Source: CAZGMN01 sp964645765
GTDB taxonomy: Bacteria; Acidobacteriota; Aminicenantia; Aminicenantales; Aminicenantaceae
Direction: 5' to 3'
Length of the DNA stretch: 64,000 bases
Assembly: GCA_964645765.1 (NCBI GenBank)
Contig: CAZYBE010000011.1
Span: 29,355-93,354, forward strand
A model generated the notes under the pieces. The model made no database searches and was not told the DNA's origin. It worked only from the letters and a program-made list of their open reading frames with translations. Positions 17,210 through 25,521 of this stretch are shown here, in pieces (the stretch's first letter is position 1; each line of letters begins with the position of its first letter). Both the position numbers and the translations under genes were made by a program.

Positions 17210-19390
17210 TTACTTTTTTTGCCTATTTTCTTCAGGCAGGAAATTCTCCATCACCCAAATATCTACACTCAGAGTGGAGCAACAAAAGGCCATACTCTGT
17301 CCATCGGGATGAAGACTTAGATATTTCAATTGTTTCATCTCCAAGCCAAGCTCCTGTGGTTTTTCTTCGTCCAAAGAAATCTGCCATAGGCTGCATTTGT
17401 TAATGTTATCCTTGTATTTGGCGAAAACCAATCCTTTTCCATCGGTTGTCCATGCGAATGTTGAAAAAGTTTCTTTTTTCCCAAGCGTCAAAATTTTTCT
17501 GAGTTCTCCACCAGAAGAAGGCATGACATAAAGGGTATCCAATATGGTCTCCAAGTTCTGTCTCGTAAATGCCAGCCAATCTCCATCTGGTGAGAGAGAC
17601 ATGTGAAAACATCCAGACTTAAGTTCCTGTTCTCGGCCAGATTCAATATCATAAACCTTGAGAATGGAGGGGTATTTTTCAAGGGGTTCATCATATTTTT
17701 GCACCGTATAATAGAGCTTCTTTTTATCAGGCGACCAGCTGGCCCAGAAGATTCTGATAAAATCAGGGCCGAATGTTTTCAGCTTCTTCGAATCTCCAGT
17801 TTGCACATCAATTTCAAAAATCCCAAGTTGCCCTGAAGGATCTTCTCCTGCCGCTAGGATAGATTCTCCATCTGGAGACCATTTGATAGGTTGAACAGAC
17901 TTCAAGTCGAGCCTGAATTCTTTTTGTTCGTCGGTACCTTCCGACTGGATACAGAGAAACCAGACATAATCGCTTCCGAATAGCCTGGAAGACATATAGG
18001 CCAGAGACTTCCCATCCGGAGACCAATCGGGAAAGAGATTTGAACCCTCATACTTTTGCATCGCTTTTTCTGGTGAGGTCTTGAGTTTGGCTTTTTGTTT
18101 ATCGTAAGTGGCCGTGTAAATATCACTCGTCCAATTTTCCTTACTGTAATAAAAAGATCCACTTTTATCAAGACCCAGGGGATTTATCTCTCCCAATTCC
18201 TTGTGAACCAGCAGAGGATTTCCCTGGAGCTGTCCTTCTTCAATTCCTACAATCCAAGAATCTAAGGATCCTCTCCTATTGCTGGCAAAAAAGAGCTTTT
18301 TTCCATTAGGCGATAAGTCAAGGATAAAATCATCAGCTGGATGCTCCACCAGCTTTATGTCCTTCCCGTCTTCCAAAGAGTATAGAAAGATGTCACGTTC
18401 TGGGGAATCTTTCTTCTGGGGCAAATCATAGACTATGTACTTCCCATCAGGTGAAAGCAAGGCGTTATCTAGAGGATTAAGAGGCGTTTCAAGCTGCTTC
18501 AGCATCCGGATCGAACCATCTGCAACTTTGACCAATGCCAACTGACCTGTCATATCGCTTTTTAAGAAGGCAGTAAGGATATGATTTCCATCCGATGCCC
18601 AGTCCAGAGGAACTACAAAAGGAAATTCCTCACTGTGCAGGAGAACGCGGGGCTTCGGTTTTGTCAGAGGAATAATGCAGATATCACATCCGCCGCCGCT
18701 GGGTAAGCCTAAACTCGACCAGCCATAGGCAATCTTTTGGCCATCGGGAGCCCATATGGAACTCGTAGCATACTTCATTTTCTTAATCAATGACATCCTT
18801 TCTTTTGCTGAAATCTTTTCCACATCACCGAATATGAAAAAATTATCCGTCAACCGCCTTCTCTTTTTTGTGTTCAGATCGAGAACAGCAAGGTCGCCTC
18901 CATGCCTATCTGTAAAAGCTATGTATCGGCCGTCTGGGGAAACAGAGCTCAGATTGTTCATCCGCACATCGAGGTTTTCCCAGAGCTTCCTCATTCTGAA
19001 TTGTCTGTTGCCTTTATCCGACACGGCTTGGGCTTTAATAAAAATGGCAAGTTTTTCTTTGGCCACCTTGACAGCTTCAGCCTGCTCAGGATAATTTTCG
19101 ACGACTTTTTTAAAAGCTTTTTCGGCTTCTTTAAAACCTAATTTTTCATAGCAGAGGCCGATGTGAAGTTGAGCTTTAGCCGCAACCTCACGATTATCTG
19201 GATACTGTTTCAATATTTTCTGATAAAGCTCGATGGCCTTCTGCAAATCTCCCTGAGCTTCTTCCATGTAAAGTGCTTTTTCGAAGAGCTCTCCTGCAGT
19301 CTGCTGGTATGATAAGCTATTGAATACGAAGAGAAGAAGGCAAAAGGCTGAAACAAAAAGACTGAAAACGATTTTCCTAACATTTTTCAT
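17210..19390 (-). CDS. Exported TPR-PD40 propeller protein, cassette D
   Basis: 726 residues from the ATG at 19390, chosen because GGAGG lies 6 bases upstream; the ATG at 19408 would place that site inside the gene. Signal peptide MKNVRKIVFSLFVSAFCLLL, TPR-like repeats (about 20-110: GDLQKAIELYQKILKQYPDN; LHIGLCYEKLG), then PD40 blades (SPDGRYIAF, SPDGKYIVYD, WSPDGKSLAYM), ending DIWVMENFLPEE. It is the last gene of cassette D. Function unknown, as for the paralogues. Confidence 0.85.
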   Translation of the reverse strand: MKNVRKIVFSLFVSAFCLLLFVFNSLSYQQTAGELFEKALYMEEAQGDLQKAIELYQKILKQYPDNREVAAKAQLHIGLCYEKLGFKEAEKAFKKVVENYPEQAEAVKVAKEKLAIFIKAQAVSDKGNRQFRMRKLWENLDVRMNNLSSVSPDGRYIAFTDRHGGDLAVLDLNTKKRRRLTDNFFIFGDVEKISAKERMSLIKKMKYATSSIWAPDGQKIAYGWSSLGLPSGGGCDICIIPLTKPKPRVLLHSEEFPFVVPLDWASDGNHILTAFLKSDMTGQLALVKVADGSIRMLKQLETPLNPLDNALLSPDGKYIVYDLPQKKDSPERDIFLYSLEDGKDIKLVEHPADDFILDLSPNGKKLFFASNRRGSLDSWIVGIEEGQLQGNPLLVHKELGEINPLGLDKSGSFYYSKENWTSDIYTATYDKQKAKLKTSPEKAMQKYEGSNLFPDWSPDGKSLAYMSSRLFGSDYVWFLCIQSEGTDEQKEFRLDLKSVQPIKWSPDGESILAAGEDPSGQLGIFEIDVQTGDSKKLKTFGPDFIRIFWASWSPDKKKLYYTVQKYDEPLEKYPSILKVYDIESGREQELKSGCFHMSLSPDGDWLAFTRQNLETILDTLYVMPSSGGELRKILTLGKKETFSTFAWTTDGKGLVFAKYKDNINKCSLWQISLDEEKPQELGLEMKQLKYLSLHPDGQSMAFCCSTLSVDIWVMENFLPEENRQKK

Positions 19391-19458
19391 TGTATCCCTC
19401 CATTTCATAGTTTCAGCCTTAATATAATGTTTTCTTCAATGGGATGTGTTCAGGAAGT

Positions 19459-19475
19459 ATGAAAATATAATGAAA
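19459..19475 (-). promoter_or_regulatory. ATGAAA direct repeat before propeller gene D
   Basis: ATGAAA at 19459 and 19470 are 11 bp apart; weaker matches in the same register are GTTCAG at 19448 and TCGCAA at 19481. It lies between the regulator stop and the propeller start. The match to the array before kinase D (TGTGAA/TGTCAA) is only partial. Confidence 0.5.
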
Positions 19476-19498
19476 TTTCATCGCAAATGGCCCCAAAG

Positions 19499-20185
19499 CT
19501 AATCAACGAATTTGTATCCCACTCCTCTGATGCTGAGGATATGTTTTGGATTGGTGGGGTCATCTTCTATTTTCTTTCTGATATTGGCGATGTGGCTGTC
19601 AATGGTCCGAAAAGAAACGGAAACATTGTCTTCGCCCCAGACTTTATCCAGAAAATCATCTCTTGTTACCACCTCGCCTTTTTTCTGGATAAAAAGTTTT
19701 AGCATCAGAAATTCTAAAGACGTTAACTCAAGCTTCTTTCCTTTCTTTCTGGCCTCGTATTTCTTGAAGTCCAGTTCTACCTGGCCAAATTTATATTCTG
19801 CTAAATCTTTTGCTCTTTCTTCTGTTCTGCGCAGAACCGCCCTGGCACGGGCCATAAGCTCTCGCAGGCTGAAAGGCTTGGTCACATAATCATCAGCACC
19901 CAACTCCAAGCCCAAGACTCTATCGATCTCTTTGTCTTTCACGGTAAGCATGATGATCGGCGTTGAATCCCCTTCCATTCTCAATTTCTTGCAGACTTCG
20001 TAACCGTCCAGGAGAGGAAGCATGATATCCAGGATGACGAGGTCCGGTTTCTGCTGCTTGACCATCTTGAAACCCTTCTCGCCATCCTCTGCCGTGAAAA
20101 CTGAATAACCTTCGGATTCAAATTCATCCTTAAGGCTCAACAAGATTCCGGGCTCGTCTTCAATGATTAGAACTTTTTTCGCCAT
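19499..20185 (-). CDS. OmpR/PhoB-type response regulator, cassette D
   Basis: 228 residues: receiver domain (EDEP near 9-12, Asp53 in ILDIMLPLLDG, MLTVKD, VTKPFS) and a winged-helix domain with recognition helix SFRTIDSHIANIRKK, ending GVGYKFVD. It starts 7 bases after the kinase stop. It is the presumed partner of kinase D and ligand of the repeats at 19459 and 22392. Confidence 0.93.
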   Translation of the reverse strand: MAKKVLIIEDEPGILLSLKDEFESEGYSVFTAEDGEKGFKMVKQQKPDLVILDIMLPLLDGYEVCKKLRMEGDSTPIIMLTVKDKEIDRVLGLELGADDYVTKPFSLRELMARARAVLRRTEERAKDLAEYKFGQVELDFKKYEARKKGKKLELTSLEFLMLKLFIQKKGEVVTRDDFLDKVWGEDNVSVSFRTIDSHIANIRKKIEDDPTNPKHILSIRGVGYKFVD

Positions 20186-20192
20186 GTAAACC

Positions 20193-22334
20193 TCATAACT
20201 CTTTTCTCTTTATCGGAAAAACTAAAGAAAAAGTGCTTCCCTGACCGATTTTGCTCTTGACAGATATCTTCCCTCCATGGGCTTCGACAGTATGCTTGAC
20301 CAGAGTCAACCCCAAACCTGCGCCTTTCGCTGATTGCCTGAGCGCATTTCGTCCTTGATAAAATTTGTCGAATATTTTGTTGAGTTCATCCTGAGGGATG
20401 CCTATTCCTCTATCCATGACTTCCAAGATGACATTATCTTCATCTTTTTTGAGATTGACATAAATATCTTTTATATCAGTGGAAAATTTTAGGGCGTTAT
20501 CCAGAAGATTATTGAAAGCCTGCGACAGAGCATCTTGATCAACATAGAGATGGGGAATACCCTCAGAAACTACGGCATGAATCTTTATCCCCTTTTGAAT
20601 CTCATCTTTTCTGAAATTCTCTATCTGCTGGAGCACAAGCTGAGCGACATCGGTCTCGACAAACTCATATTCCTTCTTCCCTTCTTCTATCTTGGAAAAA
20701 TCAAGAATGTTTTTTACAAGTCTGGTCAACTTGTCTGCATCCTGAGAGATGAGTGAAAAATACTGTTCCATTTTTACTTCATCTTTAACCTTTCCCTCTT
20801 TTAGCCTTTCAATCAGAGCCTTTATCGAGGTTAAGGGAGTCTTGAATTCGTGGGAGACAGCAGAGACAAAGTCGGATTTTATCTTTAAAACCTCCATCTC
20901 ATGAGCAATGGTCCGGACTATGATAGCCGCACCAAAAATAAGGATGACGACCAGGGTGAGGATGGTCCAGAAGTAAAAGCTCTGCCTGATATCAACGATC
21001 GACGAACTCTCCGGCTGGCTGCGAAAAATTTCTATCCTCCAGGGCGGAAAATTGTCTTCGAAGAATTCAGTAACAGCGGATACTCCTGCAGATGAATCTT
21101 TCCTGCCAAAAAGAACTCTTCCAGAAAGATCGGAAATAGCTAGCCTCATATTTTCACTGGATGGAATCTCTTCGATTATTGTTTTCAGCGTTTGATCTTC
21201 TAAAGATTCATTTTTTATCTTGACTCCAATTATTCCCATTGAATTCGTTCCTGTCTTATCCGGAATCATGGCTGCAGAAATAAGAAAACTTCTTTCATCT
21301 ATTGATTTGGAATGGTGCAACGGCTGCAGCCTGTCTATCCCTGGCTCAAGGAGTTTTTTACGCAATTCGGGAATAACGTCTTTTTCCAACGCTGTTATGA
21401 CTTGCCACTGCTCGATCTTTTTCTGTTGCATTTTCTTTAACAGCTCAAATTCTCTCAAATATTCATCCGATACAGTATCAGCTAATTTTTTTGACATAGC
21501 ATCAGCAATGATTTCTTCCAATATGGAGGAATAAGTCCGGAATTGGTCTTCTTTCAAGCTCCAGGAATCTTGAAGAAGGTCCCTGTATAAGGCTAAAGAG
21601 CTTCTCAGACGATTCTCATCATCACCTGAATTCTTATAGCAATCCAAAATCTGCAATCTGGCTACGAGGCTTAAGGGCAAGCCTGACGGGGTTATGCTTT
21701 CAGGATATTCTTCACATATTCTTAAATAAATTTTAATCGCCTCTTTGGAATTTTTTAATTTCGTAAAACAACGGCCGATACTATTGAGCACCTGAGCCTG
21801 GCAATTTTTGTCTTTGGAATTGGAGAAAATTTCTTCGTAGAGAGAAATGGCTTTTCTGTAATTTCCTTGCCTGAATTCATATTCTTCTGCCTCTTTCAAT
21901 TTCCGGGTTTGAGAATCGCTAAAAGACGCCGCAGATACAGGAATTGCAGTCTTTGTAGTGTCCTGAAACAAAGGGAAAAGAGGAGCTTCATTTTTATAAA
22001 CAAGAAAAATCTGTTCTACCAATGGGTTCGAAGCCAATCTCGTCTCTAAAAGTCCCCTTATGGCTGAATAATTCCTGTCAGAAAAGGATGGAAATTGAGA
22101 CAGATTCTGAAGAGCTAAATCAATATCCTTCAATCGGGTATGAATTTGAGTCTTTAAATAATCAGCAGCTCTCCTCAGTTCTGCTTCTTCCTGCCTGGCG
22201 AGTCTGAATTTTTCATTCCTTATGGCCCTGATGCCAAAGATGCTGAGTGAAACAGAGGGAAGGAAAATTGTTAGGAAGAAGATTAATACAAGTTTCTTTT
22301 GCCTTTTAAGAGCTATCTTAAGATTCTCGAGCAT
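20193..22334 (-). CDS. Membrane sensor histidine kinase, cassette D
   Basis: 713 residues. Membrane segments at about 15-33 and 455-474 flank an extracytoplasmic region with TPR-like helices near 150-250 (GNYRKAISLYEEIF; GRCFTKLKNSKEAIKIYL). The kinase core shows His495 in SAVSHEFKTPLTS, N box NLLDNALKFS, G1 MDRGIGIPQDE, F FDKFYQG and G2 GAGLGLTLV. It is first in cassette D, with a four-site array upstream, and lies next to the tRNA-Val gene. Its signal is unknown. Confidence 0.92.
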   Translation of the reverse strand: MLENLKIALKRQKKLVLIFFLTIFLPSVSLSIFGIRAIRNEKFRLARQEEAELRRAADYLKTQIHTRLKDIDLALQNLSQFPSFSDRNYSAIRGLLETRLASNPLVEQIFLVYKNEAPLFPLFQDTTKTAIPVSAASFSDSQTRKLKEAEEYEFRQGNYRKAISLYEEIFSNSKDKNCQAQVLNSIGRCFTKLKNSKEAIKIYLRICEEYPESITPSGLPLSLVARLQILDCYKNSGDDENRLRSSLALYRDLLQDSWSLKEDQFRTYSSILEEIIADAMSKKLADTVSDEYLREFELLKKMQQKKIEQWQVITALEKDVIPELRKKLLEPGIDRLQPLHHSKSIDERSFLISAAMIPDKTGTNSMGIIGVKIKNESLEDQTLKTIIEEIPSSENMRLAISDLSGRVLFGRKDSSAGVSAVTEFFEDNFPPWRIEIFRSQPESSSIVDIRQSFYFWTILTLVVILIFGAAIIVRTIAHEMEVLKIKSDFVSAVSHEFKTPLTSIKALIERLKEGKVKDEVKMEQYFSLISQDADKLTRLVKNILDFSKIEEGKKEYEFVETDVAQLVLQQIENFRKDEIQKGIKIHAVVSEGIPHLYVDQDALSQAFNNLLDNALKFSTDIKDIYVNLKKDEDNVILEVMDRGIGIPQDELNKIFDKFYQGRNALRQSAKGAGLGLTLVKHTVEAHGGKISVKSKIGQGSTFSLVFPIKRKEL

Positions 22335-22391
22335 TTATAAGGAACGCCCCGATATTTTATTAGTTAGTTTATCATATTGGCTTGGCTTAAA

Positions 22392-22430
22392 AGTTAAGCA
22401 AGTGTGAAGATTCTGTCAAGCTATTGTGGA
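22392..22430 (-). promoter_or_regulatory. Four-site 11-bp array before kinase D
   Basis: Hexamers in exact 11-bp register start at 22392 (AGTTAA), 22403 (TGTGAA), 22414 (TGTCAA) and 22425 (TGTGGA), 58-96 bases upstream of the kinase start. This parallels the arrays before kinases A, B and C. Confidence 0.6.
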
Positions 22431-22499
22431 GGCACAAAAGTCAGCTTAGAGGAGGAAATTGACAAAAACGGCTAAATTGAATAAAAATAAAAACACGGT

Positions 22500-22574
22500 G
22501 GGCGATTAACTCAGTGGCAGAGTGCTACCTTCACACGGTAGAAGTCACAGGTTCAAATCCTGTATCGCCCACCA
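22500..22574 (+). tRNA. tRNA-Val (anticodon CAC)
   Basis: A complete cloverleaf folds: acceptor GGGCGAT with ATCGCCC, D stem ACTC with GAGT, anticodon stem CTACC with GGTAG around loop TTCACAC (anticodon CAC, reading GTG), T stem ACAGG with CCTGT around TTCAAAT, discriminator A and encoded CCA at 22572-22574. The last 40 bases recur at 24980 and 26903, marking it as an integration target. Confidence 0.95.
22532..22571 (+). repeat. att-like core, copy 1 (inside tRNA-Val)
   Basis: From the anticodon loop (CACACGG) to the discriminator base (CGCCCA), 40 bases of the tRNA are repeated at 24980-25019 (2 differences) and 26903-26942 (2 differences). The 3' half of a tRNA is the usual target of tyrosine integrases, so these are probable attachment-site copies. 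Confidence 0.8.
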
Positions 22575-22870
22575 ACCTTATTCCGAAACGCCAACCTTTT
22601 TCGGGGCCCCTCCTAATTGGCTAGGAGGGGTAGGGATGGTTAATATTAATAATTTAAAGTCTTAAGGGCGTTTTGGGGTGTCTTCACGTCGAGCTTATTT
22701 TTATCCCTCTTTATAGGCCAAGGGGGATTAATAATTTTTAGATCAATTCTTGGAGGCGTTTCGGGCCATAAACAATTGCGCAATCCCCCGGCCCGGCAAA
22801 ACGACAGGTGTGCCCAAAATCGGGCTGGGAAGCTGGCCGACGACGTGATGAAGATGCCTTTCGCTCCGAC
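22575..22870. repeat. Noncoding block after tRNA-Val, diverged copy at 26943-27200
   Basis: No gene is seen in these 296 bases. A perfect 9-bp stem (CCCCTCCTA 22607-22615 with TAGGAGGGG 22622-22630) follows the tRNA and may stop its transcript. CCGAAACGCC at 22583 is inverted as GGCGTTTCGG at 22755. The stretch from about 22729 to 22820 (ATTCTTGGAGGCGTTTCGG, then ACAGGTGTGCCCAAAAT) has a diverged counterpart at about 27104-27200. Confidence 0.55.
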
Positions 22871-23800
22871 CTACTTTTTGCCCAACACGAACAGCAATCC
22901 AGGATGCGCGCGCAATTCCTGATTGACGCGCATGCCACGAAATAGCAGCCTTACGTCCGGATTATCACTTTCACATGACTTCAGGAACGCCTTGTCGTCT
23001 CGGTTCAGGACAAACAGCTTCCTGTAAAACTCCTCGACCTGTTTCTTTATGTCTCCGAGCTCGACACGCGTTGCCTGTGCCTCCCTGAGAAACGGACCCA
23101 GAGACCGGACGAATGCCTTCTCGTCATACTTCTCAATGCTGCGCAACAGGCTATCGAGGCGAGGCTCTCTCTTCGCCAAGACAAGGTAGAACATCATGAG
23201 CTTTCTTAGCAGGACCTTTCTCATCTTCATCCTGGAAGCATGAAAAATGTCATGAATGTCGCGCGGGTAAAGCCGTTCCACCATCGCTTTTGTCTTCATC
23301 GCCGTGATCTCTTCAAGCGAGTAGGTCTTTACTTTGAAGACGGGGAGGTCGAAGACGTGACCGAAGCGCTTTGAAAGCGTGCCTGCGACTGGAACTCTTT
23401 CGAGAAAATTGATTTCCAGCTTCACGCTGTCCGCCGGGCCCGCGAGGCTCCGGTAGCGGAGGAGAAACCTTTCCATGATGTAGGAGCCCGGCTTCAGATC
23501 AAACCCGTAGTCCAACGATCCCGCAAGGCGCGTTATCTCTTCCCGCACATGCGGCCGGATCTCCAGCATTCTTTCCTTCTTGATTGCGCCGACGAAATTG
23601 AAGTCCAGGTCGATGGACAGCCTCGGCAGGTCGAGATAAACGAAATTCAGAGCCGTCCCGCCCTTGAGGGCCAGTGCTTTCGCAAGCACTTCATTTTCCT
23701 GGACCGCGGCCAGTAGTCTCGTGATGTGATAGGCCTTCTCAAGAAAAACGGGATTGAAACCCGTATCCCTCTGAAGCTTCTGCAACGCTTTCAGGTCCAT
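22871..23800 (-). CDS. AbiEii-type nucleotidyltransferase toxin
   Basis: 309 residues from the ATG at 23800, one base after the antitoxin stop; a longer ORF start at 23929 lies inside the antitoxin gene and is unlikely. It shows the AbiEii/type IV toxin pattern: LKGGTALN near 46-52, then LSIDLDFNF with acidic residues 64 and 66, and later VKLEINF and AMVERLYPRDIHDIF. Known members are nucleotidyltransferases that block growth, some by modifying tRNA. The gene is GC-richer than region 1 and lies in the first islet after tRNA-Val, consistent with transfer as a defence or stability module. Confidence 0.85.
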   Translation of the reverse strand: MDLKALQKLQRDTGFNPVFLEKAYHITRLLAAVQENEVLAKALALKGGTALNFVYLDLPRLSIDLDFNFVGAIKKERMLEIRPHVREEITRLAGSLDYGFDLKPGSYIMERFLLRYRSLAGPADSVKLEINFLERVPVAGTLSKRFGHVFDLPVFKVKTYSLEEITAMKTKAMVERLYPRDIHDIFHASRMKMRKVLLRKLMMFYLVLAKREPRLDSLLRSIEKYDEKAFVRSLGPFLREAQATRVELGDIKKQVEEFYRKLFVLNRDDKAFLKSCESDNPDVRLLFRGMRVNQELRAHPGLLFVLGKK

Positions 23801-23801
23801 T

Positions 23802-24632
23802 TCAAACGCCCTCCGTCGCCTTCTCCAGCCTCGGATCGACAATGACCTTCCATTTGCCGACGAATTTCCCACCCTTCCCCTTTTCGAAATAGTACGTGCT
23901 TTGTGATAGTGAGGCCTGAAGCTCTTCAAGGAATGCGTCCGGCGTCTTGACCGGTTCCCTCAGCAGGTCGAAAACGTAGCCCGCGCGGTTGAGCAGGATG
24001 CGCTTTCCCGTCCTCTTGATGTAGCCGAGCAGCCTGTCCCATTTCACTTCGCGCGCATCCATGAGGCACCTGACGATTTCCTCGTATCCGCCCGCGTACT
24101 GAGGCATACGCAGGACATCGACTATGGTCCTTTCCAGATCCGAGACCGCGACCTTCTCGTCCCTGTACTTGATTTGCTCGATGCCAAAGAATTCCTTCTC
24201 CCGGAGCCTGACGGGACGGATGACGCTTCCCTTATAGGTGAGGACTTTCGCCTGCTTCGTGGTCGTGACGTAGACTTGGGAGGCCGCCTGCTGCGCGAGG
24301 CCGTGGAGGGCCAGGGCCGTGTAATATGAGAGGAAATAAGGCCACGCAAGGTGCGCCGCCACAATGACCGGGTCCTCGGCATAGCTTCCCCTGTCGTGGA
24401 CGATGTGCGCCGGGATCCGGACGTAGAGGTTTGCCTTCACTTTTCCCAGTGCGCCTTTCTGCTCCATTTTCCTCAGGACGCCGTAGGCTTGCAGCTTCGG
24501 GATTCTGAGAAGCTTCATCGCCTCCTCCGCTGTGACGATTTTCCTGTCCTCGGCTTCCAGGAGGAAGTAGAGCTTCTGTTCCAGGCCCGAAAGCTTCTTC
24601 AGGACGTACATTTTCTTAACTCTGTCTTTCAT
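23802..24632 (-). CDS. AbiEi-type antitoxin/transcription factor
   Basis: 276 residues from the ATG at 24632, preceded by AGGATGGA; an ATG at 24650 without a site is the alternative. An N-terminal winged helix (about 10-70: VTAEEAMKLLRIPKLQAYGVL) is followed by the AbiEi antitoxin domain (DPVIVAAHLAWPYFLSYYTAL; ALHGLAQQ; VSDLERTIVDVL). AbiEi proteins neutralise AbiEii and repress their own operon through inverted repeats, and one such repeat lies at 24664. It is immediately upstream of the toxin and co-translated with it. Confidence 0.85.
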   Translation of the reverse strand: MKDRVKKMYVLKKLSGLEQKLYFLLEAEDRKIVTAEEAMKLLRIPKLQAYGVLRKMEQKGALGKVKANLYVRIPAHIVHDRGSYAEDPVIVAAHLAWPYFLSYYTALALHGLAQQAASQVYVTTTKQAKVLTYKGSVIRPVRLREKEFFGIEQIKYRDEKVAVSDLERTIVDVLRMPQYAGGYEEIVRCLMDAREVKWDRLLGYIKRTGKRILLNRAGYVFDLLREPVKTPDAFLEELQASLSQSTYYFEKGKGGKFVGKWKVIVDPRLEKATEGV

Positions 24633-24663
24633 ATTTATCCATCCTGACATAATTTTTAAGTCA

Positions 24664-24685
24664 AAGTTAAATATGTTCTTAACTT
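24664..24685 (-). promoter_or_regulatory. Inverted repeat, likely AbiEi operator
   Basis: AAGTTAA (24664-24670) and TTAACTT (24679-24685) form a perfect 7-bp inverted repeat 31-53 bases upstream of the antitoxin start. Further AAGTTAA/AGTTAAA copies lie at 24721-24733. Known AbiEi proteins repress from inverted repeats in this position. The remaining 24734-24979 holds no gene; it contains two GTGTGCCCAAA-like motifs near 24830-24850. Confidence 0.55.
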
Positions 24686-24979
24686 CGTATTAAATATTAT
24701 ATCATAACAGACTAATTTATAAGTTAAAGTTAAATATTGTGCCTGTTTCTGATGCCGTTCCCTCCCTTTTCGATATAGGATTTTCGGCTTTTTCGTGTCC
24801 GGGGGTTTATACGATTCTGTCCACTCCACTGTGCCCAAAGTGTGCCCAAAAATATCTAGAGAAATCAAAAAATCCATCAAAATATCGAAAAATATCGCAA
24901 TCCGGAAAGCCTGGAATTTCGCGTTTTTACAGGGGAAATCCCTTATTTTCTTCGCTTTCTCCCCTTTTTGCGTAACCTG

Positions 24980-25019
24980 CACACGGTAGAAGTCAGAGGT
25001 TTAAATCCTGTATCGCCCA
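24980..25019 (+). repeat. att-like core, copy 2 (tRNA-Val 3' fragment)
   Basis: A 40-base copy of the tRNA-Val 3' half with two substitutions (CACACGG to CGCCCA). The 5' half of the tRNA is absent, so it is not a functional tRNA. It separates the AbiE islet from the ATPase islet. Confidence 0.8.
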
Positions 25020-25521
25020 TTTTCTTTTTTACCAACAAGATACCAAAAGGGACGATCTTGCATATTTTAACGCAGCGGCCATGATTGTGGCTAAACGCCC
25101 TTTCCCTGCCCTCGATAGCTTCCACAATAAAGTGATTTAAGCTCAGACAATACCTTTCAGGGACCAAACTCTTTCTAATTGCCATAAAGAAACTTGATCC
25201 CTCGGGTTGAGGAAGCCGAGCAGGAAGAAATATGAGTCTCTCCGGGAATGACTTCCATTCTGGTTTCGAGACCACCGCAGTTCCGTTTGATAAGCAGGAC
25301 ATGGAAATCTTTCCAGGGCTGGATAATGTTCTGTTCATCGAACTCGTCGACCGCAGAACCAGAAATCGCGCAGGGATTCCGTCGTGGAAGAAGGAAAAAA
25401 GCATAAACAATATTGAGCTGCGATTTCAGCTTTTTATTTCGCGAGCCCGCATAACCGGGAAATCTTGCTCTTCCGCTTATTTTAAGTATAATTAAAGAAA
25501 TTGCACGGAGAGGACAAAGTT
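25020..25521. other. Noncoding start of the second islet
   Basis: About 500 bases without a gene I can support. Open frames on both strands (87 residues plus, 155 residues minus) have no recognisable domain, and the minus one runs through the tRNA fragment. The motif TTGTGGCTAA at about 25087 recurs at about 26763 near the other end of the islet. It may be remnant coding sequence. Confidence 0.35.

Noticed and set aside
24980..25019. A second tRNA-Val gene
   Set aside because: Only the 3' half is present; the acceptor 5' strand and D arm are missing, so it is an attachment-type remnant.
24943..25410. Minus-strand ORF of 155 residues ending with MGDTGFKPLTSTVCR
   Set aside because: The end is the antisense of the tRNA-Val fragment, a well-known source of false proteins; the rest has no domain or coding bias.
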